From Capsicum annuum (taxonomy: Eukaryota > Streptophyta > Magnoliopsida > Solanales > Solanaceae): DNA of 64,000 nucleotides. The notes below the pieces were generated by a model. That model was not told the DNA's origin and did no database searches. It saw only the letters and a program-made list of their open reading frames with translations. The stretch is taken from positions 124,001 through 188,000 of the forward strand of contig NW_025850773.1 of the NCBI RefSeq assembly GCF_002878395.1, written 5' to 3'. This document shows positions 1 through 9,679 of the stretch, piece after piece; positions within the stretch are counted from its first letter, which is position 1, and each line of letters starts with the position of its first letter. The translations under genes were made by a program, and so were the position numbers.

Positions 1-1560
1 ACATGTTTTTTGTAATGGTTTGCATATGTGGGTGCTTATTAGTTATGGTTTAACAAATGGGTCATGGGTAACCCTAATGTAATGGTTTTTTCTTTGGATT
101 TGGTCTTGGTAATGGTATGCCCTCAACATATTTGATAAAATGCCTATGAGAATGTTTTTACTATATTATGGAACTTTCATTGAAAATATTGCATGATATG
201 GTTTGGTAATGGAACCCTAAATAGGTTTGGATATTTTTGAATGAGTTAAATGGTTTTTAATGATATGAATGGTTTGGAATGGTTAAATGGTAAGGTCTTG
301 GTGGTCATGGTTATGGTTTAATTGAAAACTTTGCGAGGTACACGGGAATCCCCCAAGTGAATGAAATAATAGTTTGAATGATATACATCTTGTGGGGTAC
401 ATAGGAATCCCCCAAGCAAATGTTAATGATGAGATACTTTTAGAGTGCATGAGAAACCCCCAGGTAAACCTAATAATGATGTAACCTATAGGGTATATGG
501 AAATCCGCTTAGGTTGGCTAAGGATATTGCTTGCAAGTTATAGTCAATATGAAAATACCACTTTTTATAGCCTTGGTTAATAATAAATTGAATTGGTGGT
601 CTGGTTGTGTGACAATAGCTTTAATTAGGCAATAGTGGCGAGGTGTGACAGCTTACAATGAAGGTGTAAGTCCAATGGACGGACACTGGAAACTCATGTT
701 TACCGACATGAGGATTGGTCATAGCGATCACATACTACACTTATGGGGTACAATGCGATCCCCTAAGATACACTTGTATATATGTATCATGGAGAGCGAA
801 GGCTACATGGGAATCCCCTACTCCTATGGTATCTTCGGTTCGTGAGGCTACACGCATCGGGGCCCATTAAGGAGGTAACACTAGACCTATATAGCTCGTG
901 GGTGGTTCTAGGATAGTTAAGCTACACATACCCAGGTTAATGGTTTTAAAGGCATGCTAAACTCGGTTCCCTTTCCTGGAATGGTCATATATATATAAAT
1001 GTATGTTTGTAAATGTACATGGCTGGTTTACTTGGTTTTAAAGGTTGGCATTATTTTATTGTTATGCTAGAATTCACCCGCTAACCCATCTTTGGGCGTT
1101 GTATCCCCATGTGATATAGGGATCGACCATACTACTACTCCTGCTCATTGATCAAATTCGGGGATAGTCGGTATTGGATTGAGTGGTGAGCTTCCATAGT
1201 TTGGATGGAATCTATTTTATGTTTACATACTTTTGTCTTTTTATAGACTGTGGTTTTTGGTTGTGGTTGGGGGCATATCCCGACTAGATATTCTTAGCTT
1301 GGTTTAGAGGCTTTGTATGAACAACTGCGGACTTGTTTATGGAATAATCATGATATATTTATATATATACATTGGATTATTGTTTTTGGTTTGGTTGGTT
1401 AAATATTGGATGGGTTGACTTGATTGGGTTGGTCTAGTAAGTAAACCTATCCCAAAGTCTTTATATCTTCTAATTTGCTATCTTGGTATGTGTTCAAAAT
1501 TCTTCCGACTATGGGTATATATTGGTTGGTTGGATTGGGTATTGGGGGGTGGCCTTGAGT
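1..1560 (+). repeat. Downstream part of a Ty3/gypsy-type LTR
   Basis: This AT-rich non-coding stretch has the look of chromovirus LTRs: an iterated GGGAATCCCC unit (335-871), a TATATATATAAATG box near 988, and a conserved-style block around 1265-1320 (GGGGGCATATCCCGACTAG followed by TTAGAGGCTTTGTA). The left end lies outside the window. The right end is set only by where integrase similarity begins at about 1568, so it is uncertain. It is most likely the end of an element inserted into the integrase of ATH-1. No gene is seen in it; the short open frame at 645-845 has no recognisable motif. Confidence 0.5.
335..871 (+). repeat. Dispersed array of a GGGAATCCCC-containing unit
   Basis: At least six degenerate copies of a 23-28 base unit of the form GGGTACAYGGGAATCCCCYAAG occur at 335-357, 392-416, 442-465, 489-513, 743-768 and 796-823, with a weaker one at 841-871. 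The core GGGAATCCCC is itself palindromic. Copies are spaced about 50-60 bases apart inside the first cluster. The array lies in the LTR body rather than next to the promoter. Confidence 0.6.
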
Positions 1561-1567
1561 CTTGATT

Positions 1568-2460
1568 GGACTTGAGATGCCTATTACTACAAGGCCCCAG
1601 TTCTAGTCGTGTTAATGGGATATTGACTTTATGGGCCTATTCGTGAGTTCATATGGGATGAATTACATCTTGGTGGTAGTCGACTAAATGTGCACGAATG
1701 AGGAAGCAATTTCCTTCCTAACAATGAATGTTAGAGTATCACAACATCTTCGAAAAAAATATTTTCTCTCAATTTGGTACTCCACGAGCTATCATTACTC
1801 ATGGTGGGTCTCATTTTTGCAAACATCTATTCAAAGCCTTACTTGAGAAATATGGTGTGAAGAATAAGGTGGTAACATATTACCATCCATAGATAAGTGA
1901 TAAAATTGAGGTTTCCAATCGAAAGATAAAGTCTATTTTGGCGAAGACTATGAATATCAATATGATTGATTAGACGAGAAAGTTAGATGATGCACTATAG
2001 TCTTATTGGACAACTTACAAGACATCTATAGGTGTCTTTCCTTATCATCTTATATATAGAAAGGCATGCCATTTCCCGGTTGAACTTGAGCATAAGGCAC
2101 TATGGGTGTTAAAGAAGTTAAATTTCGTGTGGAGTGATACCATACATTTGTGATTGGACATGATTAATGACATGGATGAGTTTCGTATCTATGCCTATGA
2201 GATTTTAGCCTTGTATAAGGAGAAGATAAAGTTATACCATGATAGGAGGATTGAGAGGAAGGAATTCCAACCCGGCGATTTGGTTTTGTTGTATAATTCA
2301 AGACTTTGCTTGTTTCCTGGCAAGATAAAAAGTTAAAGACTAGGTGGTCTGGACCATTCATAGTGCTAAGAGTATTCCCGCATGGTGCAATTGAGTTACA
2401 ATAAGATGGATATGCCCTATTCAAGGTGAACGGACATCGTGTTAAGCATTATATGGGAAG
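1568..2460 (+). pseudogene. ATH-1 integrase remnant (Athila-like Ty3/gypsy)
   Basis: Translation matches the integrase of Athila-type elements from the catalytic core to the C-terminal end. It starts in one frame (DIDFMG at 1625, then a YILVVVD stretch), shifts by one base at an A7 run (1753-1759), and continues with QFGTPRAIITHGGSHF, the EVSNRKIKSILAK block (1911-1945) and the DLVLLYNSRLCLFPGK block that ends the domain near 2336. Several in-frame stops are present. The second catalytic Asp, usually in SDGG, is His here (THGG), while the Glu in EVSNR remains. After 2336 the frame is lost. Gag, protease, RT and RNase H are missing to the left, replaced by an unrelated LTR. The product cannot be active. 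Confidence 0.85.
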
Positions 2461-3278
2461 CACGAAAGAGATAAAAGGGTGTAAGAATAAGAGCCTTGAT
2501 AAAGTCTGAATAGCCAACGGAGTTGAGTCGTGCCGCATCATTAACTTAGGAATTTTATGAGAGTCAAGCAATGGGTTTGTTGGTGAAGTCTGAGAACCCA
2601 AAAATAGCCACATCATGCTTCTATATAAAATCAAGAACTTTTATTGTTCACACCATTTTGTTCTGCTAGATAGGGAGCATGAGGAAATCACTGGCTTAAG
2701 ATAAAATTGTGAAAATTCAAACAAATCTAGGAAAGTTGACTCATGAGTGTAGTCTATGGGTCATTGTTACAAGTCATGACCTGTGAGAATCAGTGGGTAT
2801 TTTCTGTTCTTTGAACCTAACTTATGAGTCATACCCATGATTTGTAAGTTCAACCCACTATTCATAGGTTGAATTGTGGGAATCAGATATCCCCAATATG
2901 TTTCAGAATAGTGAGTCACGATTGTAATCCACGAGTTATGAGTTAAAACTATTAAGTGGGTAGAGTCGTAGAAATCAAAAATATAACTTTGGTCACAAAT
3001 TTTAACTAACTACTTCAACTCACGATTAGTGAGTTCAACCCATGAATCATGAGTTGGGTAGTGGGTCATCATGAGGCCTAATTTAAAATTTTAATCAGGT
3101 CAGCAAATTCCTTTGAATAAAACCTTACAATCCGATCCAAACCCTAAAATCAAAACAAATCCCACTCTAATTCAAATACTATCTCTTAAACTCAACTCCC
3201 TCCAATTCAATCACCTCTATGCAACTTCAACTCAAATTCCTACCTCACCCCCTACTCTTGCGCATACTAAGGCCCCAA
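2461..3278 (+). promoter_or_regulatory. ATH-1 pol-env spacer with word array; candidate internal promoter
   Basis: Non-coding region between the integrase remnant and the env-like ORF. It starts with a degenerate GTCGTGCCGC motif (2527), also seen in ATH-2. From about 2725 to 3070 it carries many variants of TGAGTCATG, ACTCATGAGT and CAACCCATGA, often in inverted pairs. It then turns into a C- and A-rich leader (3110-3275) with little G, like a plant 5' UTR. The same words fill the U3 of the ATH-1 LTR. A promoter for a separate env-like transcript is an inference from this arrangement. Confidence 0.4.
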
Positions 3279-3900
3279 GTATGTTAAATCAGCTGATCTT
3301 CGTTTTATTTGATCTTTATCTATAATGTAATATCTCTCATGGTTCAAATTTGGTAATTAGTTGACCTTGTTTGAGGAAACTTGAAACAACACTTAGATTA
3401 ATAAGACTCGATTGACACAAAAAATTTGTGAATCTATTGAACTTCAAAAGGTTGGAATTGAATTGATTTTTGTTGCTTTGAATAAAATTCATCAAAATTA
3501 AATTACCAAAGTGATATTGAATTGGTGATATTGTTTGCATTTTGGAATTGAGATCTGGAAAAATCTAAGTTAACCTCAGGTTTGAACCTATAAAGCCTAC
3601 ATACGACTCATGAATTGCACTCATAAGTCGTGGGTTGGACTCATGGGAATTAGACCTGATGTTCTGAACCCCAGAACCTAGGATATGATACCTACAAGTC
3701 TACCTATGACTTATGACTTGCTGTTATGAGTCATGGGTTAAACTCATGTATTAACTTGTCAACCCACGAGTCCAGCCCACAAATCATAGGTTCAACCAAC
3801 TATTTGTGACCTAGACTAATAGGTTGGACCTGCCACAATCAACTTATTTTTTTCTCTTTCTCAATTAATGTGATTTTCTTACTAACGATTCTCTATACAG
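3279..3900 (+). other. Predicted intron ahead of the env-like ORF
   Basis: The 3' side is convincing: a pyrimidine tract (3846-3862), a TACTAAC branch-site consensus (3880-3886) and a TATACAG acceptor ending at 3900, six bases before the ATG at 3906. A plausible donor, AA|GTATGT, lies at 3279, which would give a 622-base intron; that donor is less certain. Inside the intron is a second array (3590-3840) of the TGAGTCATG / CAACCCACGAG words. Spliced subgenomic mRNA for the env-like ORF has been proposed for Athila-type elements. Confidence 0.45.
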
Positions 3901-3905
3901 GTACC

Positions 3906-5641
3906 ATGGCACCAAAAGGAATACTGAAAAAGGGTGTGCAATCTAGATTGAAAGATAAGTCTCCCAGGCAGAGTGGGTCTATTGAGGAGTACTCCATTGA
4001 CAGTGCACCACTAAGTACCATTCTGGACACAACACCAAAAAGATATGTTACAGTGAGAAATTTCACCCAACCGGCCACTCAAGTGGCTCCTCAGCCTGCA
4101 CTACCACCTAGACCTTAGGCTCCACCAGCTCCCGTAGCCAGGCCACGACTGAAGATTCCATGGAGGTCACCACCACACTACCCTGCATCCTCCCAGTCTA
4201 ATAAGGGAGTAAAGGGATCTAGTTTTGATGACAATAAGGAGAAGTCAGGCCTTTTCCAGTCTGAAGAGAGGGAAGAGTCTAAGCAAAGTACCATACATAG
4301 AGCTACAAATTCACCCTAGTCTGATGAGGGAAAAGATTCATCAGAGAGTGAGGAGGATGCTTCTATATCAGCTCCATTTGTAAAGGTACATAAGTACATG
4401 CATACCTTGTCCATACTAGTAGATCAAGCTATCTGGAGGTGGTGTGTATAGGATATCTAGTACATATACGACAGAGTCTTATGGTTACTGATCAGGGAAG
4501 GCCTCGATGAAGCATAATGGGGAACCTCGCATTAGGCTTGTAACTTTGGTAAATATTCAAGACTTAAAGGCTATATTTTATAGATACAAACTCAGATGGA
4601 TGGATGAGCATTCAGTATCTTACAGCCAGAGGTGGTGTAAGAGTTCTATAAATCCGACACCACATACATTAAATTGAACACACCAGTAGGAATGAGAGCT
4701 TAGGACCCAACCTCTACTATCTCATGCACTAGTTAGAGGTATAGGAGTTGACTTATCAAAGGAGATAAGTCGTAGATTTTTATTTGGGCCAGAGTTTGAG
4801 AGACTGACTACTACAATTGAGTTTGACTATAGGATGAGGATAGCAAGGTGTAGGAGGACAATGACGGATCTTAATTGTAAGAAAGAAAGGAGAGAGTTAT
4901 TAATATTGTGGCTCAATAATTTGCTGAGCTTAATGTTGACACCCATTGGGTCGAGAGGAAGGCAGATATAAAGAGGTCCTTCCTACACTTCTCAGTGAAT
5001 TTTTGGTAGCCCATAGTGAAGCATAGGTTGAGTCCTACAACTGTGGATAATTCACTCACATGGGTTAGAGTAGTATTAGTTGCCAACATCATTGCTAAAT
5101 ATGAGATAGATTTCACCTGGTGGATCTGAGATGAGATTCACAAGAGAGTTTTATAAGATCACCAATATTTATTTCCCTTCTTGATCCATATACTTTATGA
5201 TGTATCAAGAGTAACGGTATTACAATAGATTGATCATTATGTTAAGACTACCTGGATGACTAATGTAGGGTTGATTTGTGATGACACCAACATAGTAGCA
5301 TAGAAAAAGGTACAACCTTCTACCTCTTCTAGAATGACCCTTTTTATGGGGCTTTAAAGTCGGTTGAGAAGGTTGATAGGTCGATAGTGGGTGGAGATAT
5401 TGATGCATGGGTAGTGAGGAGCTAGAGAAACTTTATCTCTAACTTTAACTTCTATAGTGCCCCCTCGCCCACTAGTTTTAGACATGGTGACAATATTTAG
5501 AGAGTTTTTATACTAATTGGAGAACAGGTAGCAGGAGTTGGTGGAGCTCCGTACACACACCGATACCAGTTGGCCAAGTTACTTGGTTAGATTCGACCCT
5601 AGGAGTGAACGATCATAGAGGCATCAGAGACTCATGTTGAG
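3906..5641 (+). pseudogene. ATH-1 env-like ORF, 5' portion
   Basis: Begins with MAPKGILKKG in an ATG context just after the predicted acceptor. A basic, Ser/Pro-rich N-terminal part follows (3906-4380, proline-rich around residues 55-90). From about 4905 to 5410 the translation matches the putative plant transposon protein domain found in Athila env-like and related plant ORFs: a W-P-V-K-HRLSPT-type stretch, LTWVRVVLVANIIAKYEIDF, EIHKRV, then GLICDDTN. Several stops and at least one frameshift break it. It is cut by ATH-2 at 5641 and its tail resumes at 11167. The function of this protein class is unknown; comparison with viral envelope proteins is by position only. Confidence 0.7.
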
Positions 5642-7168
5642 TGATGTGTAAGCTAATGCTAACATATTTGTGGCATTTAACTAAGAATAATTTCGAAGTC
5701 TTAAGCAACTTTTGTCGTTTTTGATTGTTTTATGTTTGATTTTGTAGAAGAAGCTAATAAATTAAAGAACCAACAAGAATGGAAGAAAAGGAGCTGAACT
5801 CTAAAGTAAATCTGAAATAAATAGAGGCAAAGTGTGGCTGACGACATTTGTGATAAGTCGTCAGCCTTGTGATAAGATACCAGCTTCATCATTTGTCATA
5901 GATAGAGAATTGGCCTATGTTGAAAGCTGTGATGACATTTTGTGATAGGATATGAAGCAGCTGATAAGTCATCAAGATTGTCGTCAGCCTAAGGTAGAAC
6001 ATGAGAGTTGTGGAAAAGCCTTGATGACATTTGTGATAAGTCATCAAGGATTTGATAGGGCATCACCATTGTTGTCAGCGTTAGGCAGCGAGTACCAAAA
6101 GCATAAAGGAAGATGATGATATTTGTGATAAGACGTCAGCCTCCTGATAGGCTATCACAAATAGCGTCACCTAATCTGAGGAATTTCTAAATTTTATTAT
6201 TTTCTTTCCATAATTAGGGTAAACTATTTAAAGCCTTGTTTAGGGTTTTCTGAAGAGTTCCGAACCTTAAGTTTTGAGAGATGACACTTTGATATTTTCT
6301 CTCTCTATCTTCTTGGCTTAAAAAAGCAATTACTTTCAAGAGAATTTAATCATTATTATGGGATTTCCTTTGTGATTTAATTGGAGAATCTCTAGTTTCT
6401 ATTCATTTTGTGGTAAGTTTATCTTTCAAATCATGAATTCATCTAGTTGCTTCAATTATTACGTCATGAGCGGCTAAATTCCTTTAACTTGAATTATGGG
6501 ATCTAGGGTTAGGTCTTGATAAGGTGCTGAGTGTTTAGGATTCAAAAGGTGGTAGGATTTCTTGATAATTCTGATATTTTGATTATTGTCTGTTGGTTGC
6601 AAACGATAGATAACACCTGCTTTGATTTGCTTGAGAAAGAAATCAAATATAGTGAGAAGTGAATTATCAACAAGGACTTGAAAACACTAAATTTCCGTTT
6701 AATAATCAGCATCGTAACAAGGTTAGTTAACCTAAGGTAAAATTTGGGCAGTGAATATAAATTCTCTAGGTCCGAGAGGATTAGGTAATTAAATCTTAAA
6801 TAGTTCGAGAGACATTTAAGCATAACTACGATAAAGATAACTTATTGTCCTACCTACCGTGAGAATCTTGAACCACTAGTAGCATCTATCAAGTACCAAA
6901 ATCCCTAGTGAACATAATTCTGGTTTTTTCATAAACTCTTGATTACAAACTGAAACTAAGGTGACCAAAAATTATTTGCTAATCTCTGAAAAAAACCATT
7001 TTATGTTTTTGTATCATTTGTTTTTATTCAACTTGTACCTATAGTTTCAAACTAGTTTAATCGCCACTCATATTGTTCCCTGTGGATTAGACCCCGACTC
7101 CAAAGTTGGGTAAATATATTGACGATGATCGCGTTGCACTAAATTGATGTGTAAGTTGAGTGTTATCA
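5642..7168 (+). repeat. ATH-2 5' LTR
   Basis: 1,527 bases, TGATG...TATCA. U3 holds the TGACGAC word array (5835-6175), followed by a TATTTAAA box (6225-6232). The downstream part includes the block CACCTGCTTTGATTTGCTTG (6615-6634) and a terminal part with GTTGGGTAAATATATTGACG, also found in the ATH-1 LTR. It is directly repeated at 9680-11166. Confidence 0.92.
5835..6233 (+). promoter_or_regulatory. U3 word array and TATA box of the ATH-2 5' LTR
   Basis: About seven variants of a 24-base word with outer arms TGACGAC and GTCGTCA and an inner GTGATAAG occur between 5837 and 6175, for example near 5837, 5937, 5965, 6027, 6058, 6116 and 6150. Arms pair within a word and also between neighbouring words (GTGATAAG against CTATCACAA). 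The TATA-like CTATTTAAAG is at 6224-6233, about 50 bases downstream. TGACG is the core recognised by plant TGA-class bZIP factors, so an enhancer role is plausible but inferred. Confidence 0.6.
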
Positions 7169-7172
7169 AAAA

Positions 7173-7190
7173 TGGCGCCGTTGCCGGGGA
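7173..7190 (+). promoter_or_regulatory. ATH-2 primer-binding site (tRNA-Asp)
   Basis: TGGCGCCGTTGCCGGGGA lies 4 bases after the LTR end. It is an 18-base perfect complement to the 3' end (including CCA) of plant tRNA-Asp(GTC), the primer typical of Athila-type elements. Intactness here contrasts with the coding decay and marks the 5' LTR boundary. Confidence 0.95.
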
Positions 7191-7323
7191 ACAATTTGGT
7201 GTATTGAGTTGGTTTGAAATTTTAGTGTACTTTCTTGAATTTAAACTTGTAAATATTTGTTTAGTTTATTTTTTTATTTATTTTATTTTCTTTTATTTTT
7301 ATTTTTCTCACACCTTTCTTGAG

Positions 7324-7939
7324 ATGTCAGCCTGGATAGATGGTTTTTCGAGTGATGACGATTCTTGTTATTATTGTGGGGGGGGGGCATATTTTGAGGC
7401 TTGTTGTCTTAATTTACCTGGAAGTGCATGGATGGGACCTTCACAATATGATGTATACTATCCTACTTACTGTAACTTGGTGTTTGGCTTGTGGTCAAAG
7501 GGATTATACTGAAGATATGTGTGTTGTCACAATTCAAGAAAATAAATTGAGAAAATGAATTTTAGAGAATCAAGAACAGTTGTGGGTAGAGCTAAAGAAG
7601 TTACCACTGCCACCATGTTTACAGTGGCTAAACAAAGAAGAATATAAGGAGGATATTAGCCAATTTGAGGAAACTCAAGAATCGCAATCACTCGATTGTC
7701 ATCTTGATTTTGAGACTGACATTGACAAAATGAATAAAAGTGAGCATGTAGTAGATAGTGTAACTCTTGAAGTAGGATTGATTGCGCCTCATTCAAAGCA
7801 CTTTTCTACATTATGTTTAGATGATATCTTGTCTATGGAATCATCTAAAATAGTGGAAGAGTGTGAGGATGAGGAACAAAAATCCTATATTCTTTATTTT
7901 ACACTTGATAAGCAACATAAGAACATACCTCACTTATAG
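7324..7939 (+). pseudogene. ATH-2 internal ORF with degenerate zinc-knuckle motif
   Basis: Starts MSAWIDGFSSDDDS at 7324. Residues 17-29 read CYYCGGGAYFEAC, resembling a CCHC knuckle with the His replaced by Tyr. A run of ten G (7378-7387) falls exactly in this motif, and coding potential then moves between frames: one frame ends at 7513, another (7340-7558) continues, and a third runs open from 7580 to 7939 as a 119-residue acidic stretch. The last has no recognisable domain but is rich in Glu and Asp with an LPPCLQWLNKEE start. It does not look like canonical Ty3 gag. I infer an accessory or packaging protein of a non-autonomous family; no function can be assigned. Confidence 0.55.
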
Positions 7940-9666
7940 GCCGAGTAGTTTACCACGCTCAGTCCCTTACTCAACTTCTTAATTTTTGTACCACCCCCCT
8001 ATGATCGAGACAAGAAGATGGACTCTAAGTTGGGAGTGAAATTCAAATTATCTAAGTAGAGGGATAAAGTATGAAGCACTTTTAAGGTATCTTGATGAAT
8101 TCTAAGTAGTTAAGATAACCTAGTCGTGCTGCGACACTAAATTAGGCACTTCTTGGGAGGCAACCCAAGGTATTTTGTTGTTTGTATTCATATTATGTGA
8201 TTGACATTAGATCTTTGCACCCATGGTGCCACAGGTATGTTTCTAACTCTTTTGTTTTGGTTTGATACATTGGGGACAATGTATGATTATAGGTTAAGGG
8301 TGGGAGTACTTGTGGGTGTTAGTGTCCTCTTGGGGTTTTTGTTGCCGTTCCTTTTTTCCCCAGAGTCTTGTTTCTAGTAGAGCTGGCATGTTTAGGCGTA
8401 TTGTGATTTGTTGTAAAATGTTAAAGTTGACTTAGAGAAATACAAGTACCTTTGGCAGTTAACATGTTTTTTTTTATTTTTGAACACCTCTCCAAAGGTC
8501 TATTTTATAACTGTGTGATATGTATTTAAGTGTGATCATCGTGCATCTTGTTATGGCATTAGTAATAGTGACATGATAACCATTTCTAAACAATTGCATG
8601 AACCAAATGGGTAGTAGCTTGTGATGTACCTTAGTGCCATGTGTGTGTGAAATACTACCTAGTTTCTATTGTGTGTTAAATTCAGAACTTGACTAGTTAG
8701 TTTTGCCTTGGTTGAAGGATAGGGGTTAGGAAAGGAACATAGGACATTTTGATATTAGCTCACTTTAGCCTAAATGACCCTCCCTACATATATAATATCC
8801 CTTGATCCCTATTTTGAGCCTGATTAGCCTATTTTTTTATGAAACCTATCACCTTCCCATTTAGATCACAATGAACCTATTTTGGCCCTGGTCCTCCTTG
8901 GATACTGTGCACCTTGACTTAGGCAAATGGCCTAAGTTGAGGGTGGCTATCATAGGGGTACGTGATACAAAATAAGTATGAATAAAGGTAGCATAAAAGA
9001 AAAGAATAAAAAGCTGGGTGCGGAAGAAGAGAGAAAGAAAAAGAAAATTTGTGAAAAAGAATAAATGATTGTGGAAAAGACCGCACCCATTATAAATAAG
9101 TATGATCAAGAAAAGAGAAGAGTAGAAAAGGATAAGGAGTGAAACCCCAAAGAGCTAGTGTAGTGTCAAGGAGGCTTAGTTACTTTAACTACCATCGAGT
9201 ATCATAGCAGCCCCTAACCTACATTACAAGCCTAAGAGAAGACCTACAGTGATCCTAGCTTACCTATCTGAAGATCTGGGTAATGTAAATAAGGGCAAGC
9301 CTGTGGTACTTGGCATACACTGATTGGAACTTCGTTTTGAGAGTGAGTGTTTTAATTGGCCCCATGGTTACATATATAATTCCTGATATGAGATAAGGGG
9401 GATTTCTTTGCTGTGAGGGCACACTAGTTACATTGCTAGTTACTAACTTGTTCGGATAGTGTAATACTGGTCTATGCATAGTTATTATAGCTGAATTGAT
9501 GCCATATCTTGATTCCTGTGTGTTGCATTGGTGCACTTCATTATATTTGAATTAACTGAATTTGGAGATAGTGAAAGTATTTTGAGATGATATGGATGAT
9601 TAACTGCCAAATATGCTTTGTATTCTCTTAGTTGTGCTGAGTTACTTGAGGACAAGCAATTGTTTT
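7940..9666 (+). other. ATH-2 long 3' non-coding region
   Basis: No credible ORF. It includes GTCGTGCTGCGAC (8123-8135), which can fold into a GTCG/CGAC hairpin and is followed by CTTGGGAGGCAACCCAA, a block characteristic of the region after pol in Athila-type elements. A TACATTG/CAATGTA hairpin lies at 8266-8283, and a purine-rich stretch at about 8990-9140. The portion 8881-9300 resembles 12361-12790 of the host element ATH-1 in order and wording (a CTAAGTTGAGGGT-type stretch followed by CTATCATAGGG). Minus-strand open frames here are shadows of the purine-rich tract. Confidence 0.6.
8266..8283 (+). other. Perfect 7-bp hairpin in the ATH-2 interior
   Basis: TACATTG GGGA CAATGTA: two perfect 7-base arms with a 4-base loop. 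It lies between the Athila GGGAGGCAACCC motif and the polypurine tract. A degraded counterpart (GGGATAATACATC) appears in ATH-1 near 11750. It could be an RNA element for packaging or processing; no direct evidence. Confidence 0.4.
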
Positions 9667-9679
9667 AAGTTGAGGGTGT
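9667..9679 (+). promoter_or_regulatory. ATH-2 polypurine tract
   Basis: AAGTTGAGGGTGT directly abuts the TG of the right LTR. This form, with AGTTGRGGGTGT, is repeated before the ATH-1 LTR at 13184-13197, supporting both as plus-strand primer sites of the Athila type. Confidence 0.75.

Noticed and set aside
645..845. 66-codon frame in the left LTR
   Set aside because: Spans the repeated GGGAATCCCC units; no conserved motif and unlikely coding.
3113..3325. 70-codon open frame before the env-like ORF
   Set aside because: Low-G leader translation (Asn/Thr/Pro/Gln-rich), no domain; better explained as 5' UTR.
5835..6175. Regularly spaced short repeats that could suggest a CRISPR-like array
   Set aside because: Words are degenerate, inverted as well as direct, unevenly spaced, and lie in a plant LTR.
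7173..7190. Perfect match to a tRNA-Asp 3' end, possible tRNA gene
   Set aside because: Only the 18 complementary bases match; no cloverleaf arms nearby. It is a primer-binding site.
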